Positions 61,429 through 64,000 of a DNA stretch of 64,000 nucleotides are shown in pieces. This DNA comes from JAJDFU01 sp964641965 (GTDB lineage Bacteria; Bacteroidota; Bacteroidia; Chitinophagales; Saprospiraceae). Made by a program: the position numbers and the translations under genes. The first letter of the stretch is position 1, and every line of letters starts with the position of its first letter. The notes beneath the pieces were generated by a model that saw nothing but the letters and a program-made list of their open reading frames with translations, was not told where the DNA came from and searched no databases. The stretch is taken from contig CAZXLD010000001.1 of NCBI GenBank assembly GCA_964641965.1, positions 1 through 64,000 on the forward strand, given 5' to 3'.

Positions 61429-62511
61429 ATGAACCAAGCAAATACTTATGTAGCCATTATGGCAGGAGGAGTTGGTAGTCGTTTCTGGCCTGCAAGCCGG
61501 GAGGCACTGCCAAAGCAGTTTCTGGATATTTTAGGGATGGGAAAGTCGCTCCTCCAGTTAACGTTTGAGCGATTTACCAGGTTAGTACCTGCTGAAAATA
61601 TTCTGATTGTTACAAATGCCAGATATGCGGATCTCGTAAAAGAGCAGCTTCCCGTCCTGGCTGATCAGCAGATTATTGCAGAACCATCCCGCAACAATAC
61701 TGCACCATGTATAGCTTTTGCTGCATTCAAGCTCCAGGCGTTGGATCCGGCGGCGAAGATGATCGTGGCCCCTTCGGATCACCTTATCCTGAAGGAAGAG
61801 GAGTTTTTGAATAGGCTAAGCATGGCTCTTGAGTTTACAGCTAATGAGGAAGCCTTGGTAACACTGGGAATTCAACCCACCCGACCAGATACAGGCTACG
61901 GTTACATTCAATACGATGCATCTAGTGACCGAGAGGTAAAGAAGGTCCTTAAATTTACGGAGAAACCACCTTTGGAAAGTGCCGAGAAGTACGTGGCCAG
62001 CGGAGATTACTTATGGAATGCAGGAATCTTTATTTGGAAAGCTGCGGATGTCTTAAAAGCATTCGAATGCCATGCCTCCGAAATATTTAATATCCTCTCA
62101 ACCGGAAGAGAGGCTTACAATACGCCTGGCGAGGCCGATTTTATTAAAGAAGCTTACCCGACTACCCCAAGTATTTCTGTGGACTATGCTATTATGGAGC
62201 AGGCGTCCAATGTATATACGCTACCAGCAGATATTGGCTGGAGTGACCTGGGGACCTGGGCCTCCCTGCATGAAAACTCCTCGAAGGACGATCACCGAAA
62301 TCGCGTATCCGGTGGGCAACACTTGATCAAGGATACCTCAAATACCTTGATCCGTGTACCTAAGGGTAAATTGGTTGTTGTGAAAGGGTTGGAAAATTTT
62401 ATCATAGTTGACGAGGAAGATGTTTTGTTGATCTGGCCCAAGTCGGAAGAGCAAAGTATAAAGGCTGCCCGAAAAGAGATTGAGGAGGTCATTGGTGATC
62501 AGTATCTATAG
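61429..62511 (+). CDS. manC: Mannose-1-phosphate guanylyltransferase
   Basis: A 360-residue nucleotidyltransferase with signature AIMAGGVGSRFWPASREALP, KFTEKPPLESAEKYVASG and WNAGIFIWKA, and the mannose-type closing region SDLGTWASLHENS. It makes GDP-mannose, and hence precursors of fucose or rhamnose-type sugars. It lacks the isomerase domain of bifunctional AlgA. It closes the polysaccharide locus. Confidence 0.92.
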   Translation: MNQANTYVAIMAGGVGSRFWPASREALPKQFLDILGMGKSLLQLTFERFTRLVPAENILIVTNARYADLVKEQLPVLADQQIIAEPSRNNTAPCIAFAAFKLQALDPAAKMIVAPSDHLILKEEEFLNRLSMALEFTANEEALVTLGIQPTRPDTGYGYIQYDASSDREVKKVLKFTEKPPLESAEKYVASGDYLWNAGIFIWKAADVLKAFECHASEIFNILSTGREAYNTPGEADFIKEAYPTTPSISVDYAIMEQASNVYTLPADIGWSDLGTWASLHENSSKDDHRNRVSGGQHLIKDTSNTLIRVPKGKLVVVKGLENFIIVDEEDVLLIWPKSEEQSIKAARKEIEEVIGDQYL

Positions 62512-62850
62512 TTGGGCAGGTTGACCCGATGATTGGCGATGTAATCCTGGGACGGGAAGGACATTTCACCCAAATAATGTGAGGTCCGAAGTAATCCGAG
62601 CAGACCTTACCTGCTGTTTAGCTTCCAGACCAATGATCCCGGTGAGGGAATCAGGTGAACGCCCTTGGATTATCGTGGAAAGTGGATGCTCCCTTTAACT
62701 TGGTAGAAATAATAGGGTTGCCTCCCATTGCTTTTGTACTTTGCACTATCAATAAGCTCGGCCATGGATCGAATGTGTACTACCTGGGCGAGAAAAATAA
62801 AGGCAAATCCTAGGTTGAACACCAAAAAGGATGGCTGAAATCGACAGGAC
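62512..62850 (+). other. 339-base gene-free gap before the rhomboid gene
   Basis: No credible coding frame is present. A short reverse-strand frame (62670-62852) overlaps the rhomboid start and shows no family resemblance. A near-consensus promoter lies at 62718-62743 (TTG then TACTTTG, short spacer). No terminator hairpin was recognised after manC. Confidence 0.4.
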
Positions 62851-63522
62851 ATGCTTATTCCTATTGGAGATGATCAGGTAAAGGGTGGTGTATTTCCTAT
62901 TTTCAGTTATGGCTTCATTCTTCTGAATATTGTGGTATACATGTATGAAGCGCGACTACCCGAACCCGAATTGATGGCCTTTATTGAACAGTATGGAGCG
63001 ATACCCGCGCTTACTACTCAAGGTCGAAATTTATTTTCCATCCTAACTTCCATGTTTTTGCATGGCGGGTTGTGGCATTTGATCGGGAACATGTTATTTC
63101 TTTGGATTTTTGCCGATAACATTGAATCCACAATCGGTAATTTCCGATTCCTGTTTTTCTATATCGTTGGAGGGATAGCTGCCTATTTAGTCCATATGGC
63201 GTTTAATATGGGAAGCACCATTCCTACGGTAGGTGCCAGCGGGGCAATTTCAGCAGTGATGGGAGCCTACCTGGTCATGTTTCCAAGTAGCCGGGTGAAG
63301 ATGATGTTCTTTTTCATTTTCTTTTTTCGTATCCCTGCCTATCTATTCCTGATTGTTTGGGCAGGTGGGCAAACGATAAGTGGAGTGTCTTCCTTGGGTT
63401 CTACCGAGGCAGGTGATGGTATTGCCTATTGGGCTCATATTGGCGGTTTTGCTTGGGGCGTTTTAGCTGGAATTTATTTCCGGCCTCTGGTTCAAAAGGC
63501 AAGGGGGGCTTCCTATGCCTAG
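62851..63522 (+). CDS. Rhomboid-family intramembrane serine protease
   Basis: A 223-residue protein with about six hydrophobic segments. The catalytic serine is in TVGASGAISAVMGAYL and the catalytic histidine in AYWAHIGGFAWGVLAG; MFLHGGLWHLIGNMLFLWIF is the conserved second-helix block. It cleaves substrates within the membrane. Substrates are unknown. ATG 62851 gives the usual length. Confidence 0.93.
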   Translation: MLIPIGDDQVKGGVFPIFSYGFILLNIVVYMYEARLPEPELMAFIEQYGAIPALTTQGRNLFSILTSMFLHGGLWHLIGNMLFLWIFADNIESTIGNFRFLFFYIVGGIAAYLVHMAFNMGSTIPTVGASGAISAVMGAYLVMFPSSRVKMMFFFIFFFRIPAYLFLIVWAGGQTISGVSSLGSTEAGDGIAYWAHIGGFAWGVLAGIYFRPLVQKARGASYA

Positions 63523-63617
63523 AACCCGTTGAGCTATACCGGCGAATCTTGTTTGTCAATTGATTCGGGAACCATCCTTTTGCCATCTTGATTTTACTAT
63601 CTACACGTTTCATTTTC

Positions 63618-63625
63618 TACCTTTG
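63618..63625 (+). promoter_or_regulatory. pheS -7 promoter box
   Basis: TACCTTTG matches TAnnTTTG exactly and is 24 bases upstream of ATG 63649. The nearest TTG upstream (63588-63590) has a 27-base spacer, longer than usual. Confidence 0.55.
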
Positions 63626-63648
63626 CCGGTCTAAAACAGGCGCTCGTT

Positions 63649-64000
63649 ATGGCTACGGACCTATTTGAAAAAGTAAAAGATACCCTACAGGAAGTCAAAC
63701 AGTCCATGCCTTCTAACAAGGAAGAATTGGAAACCTTTCGCATTCGGTATTTAGGCTCCAAAAATGTGATCAAATCCCTTTTTTCAGAGATTCGGAACGT
63801 GTCTAATGACCGTAAAAAAGAGTTTGGGCAACTTGTGAATGAGCTCAAGCAACATGCAGAGCAAAAATTCGAAGAGATCCAGGCGACTATTCAGGCTTCT
63901 GAGGAGAGCGCGGATTTAGAACGATTAGATCTCTCAGCACCTGCAGAACCTTTGGAACTGGGAGCACGCCATCCGATAGCGATAACCCTGAACCGGATCG
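63649..64000 (+). CDS. pheS: Phenylalanyl-tRNA synthetase alpha subunit, N-terminal part (runs off window)
   Basis: The first 117 codons are present. They encode the N-terminal coiled coil, with IRYLGSKNVIKSLFSEIRNV and EFGQLVNELKQHAE, and reach the start of the catalytic domain at LGARHPI. This is the typical PheS N-terminus that contacts tRNA-Phe. The class II active site lies beyond the window. Confidence 0.93.
   Translation, partial: MATDLFEKVKDTLQEVKQSMPSNKEELETFRIRYLGSKNVIKSLFSEIRNVSNDRKKEFGQLVNELKQHAEQKFEEIQATIQASEESADLERLDLSAPAEPLELGARHPIAITLNRI

Noticed and set aside
62670..62852. 60-codon reverse-strand frame upstream of the rhomboid gene
   Set aside because: Overlaps the rhomboid start, has no promoter and no recognisable homology.
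1..64000. CRISPR arrays, insertion sequences, prophage or integrase genes, tRNA or rRNA genes
   Set aside because: Looked for throughout; no regularly spaced repeats, transposase or integrase motifs, or tRNA T-arm patterns in intergenic DNA were found.

Overview
The window is chromosomal DNA of a member of the Bacteroidota, most likely in or near the Saprospiria. The evidence is a full-length type IX secretion translocon gene (sprA) beside ruvA, a fused murF-alr gene, Rho with a long disordered insert, CarB without its C-terminal regulatory domain, a UpxY-type NusG paralogue, and perfect Bacteroidota -7 promoter boxes (TAnnTTTG) before many genes. Phylum is confident; class is inference. No CRISPR array, insertion sequence, prophage, tRNA or rRNA gene was found.

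Positions 1-15,480 are mainly housekeeping: the 3' part of a TonB-family gene, a TPR protein, rpmH (51 codons, reverse strand), a DUF1295 membrane protein, frr, a YugP-like zinc metallopeptidase, serS, rho, carB, a lipoprotein, greA, a HIT protein, ruvC and a DUF3108 protein. The rho and greA leaders both look regulatory: a C-rich, G-poor tract sits just before rho, and a terminator-like hairpin sits at the predicted 5' end of the greA transcript. Positions 15,490-21,590 hold a DUF4230 protein, two tandem POT-family peptide transporters, a small membrane protein and a broken Omp85/BamA-like gene. Positions 21,766-38,070 carry sprA and ruvA (reverse strand), then purD, murF-alr and a three-gene periplasmic foldase cluster (PpiC, SurA-like lipoprotein, SurA).

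From lhgO at 38,249 everything is on the + strand. Positions 39,493-62,511 form a large surface-polysaccharide locus. Its parts are sugar-nucleotide enzymes (WbpE-, WbpD- and WbpA-like enzymes, UDP-glucuronate decarboxylase, two nucleotidyltransferases including ManC), three glycosyltransferases, a heparinase-like lyase, a UpxY-like antiterminator, a CpsB/YwqE-type phosphatase, an ABC exporter (Wzm/Wzt), a GNAT protein, a polysaccharide deacetylase, and a PglD/PglE/PglF/PglC-like bacillosamine-type module ending in an initiating sugar-phosphate transferase. The likely product is a lipid-linked glycan exported by the ABC pathway. The window closes with a rhomboid protease and the 5' part of pheS.

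The least expected features are in the polysaccharide locus. Three otherwise intact genes (49,286, 52,790 and about 55,072) have no ATG, GTG, TTG or CTG codon that would keep their conserved N-terminus, and appear to start at ATT. Neighbouring genes use TTG. The PglE-like aminotransferase lacks both the PLP-binding lysine and the conserved aspartate. Unusually long gene-free stretches (about 600 and 470 bases) flank the UDP-glucuronate decarboxylase gene.
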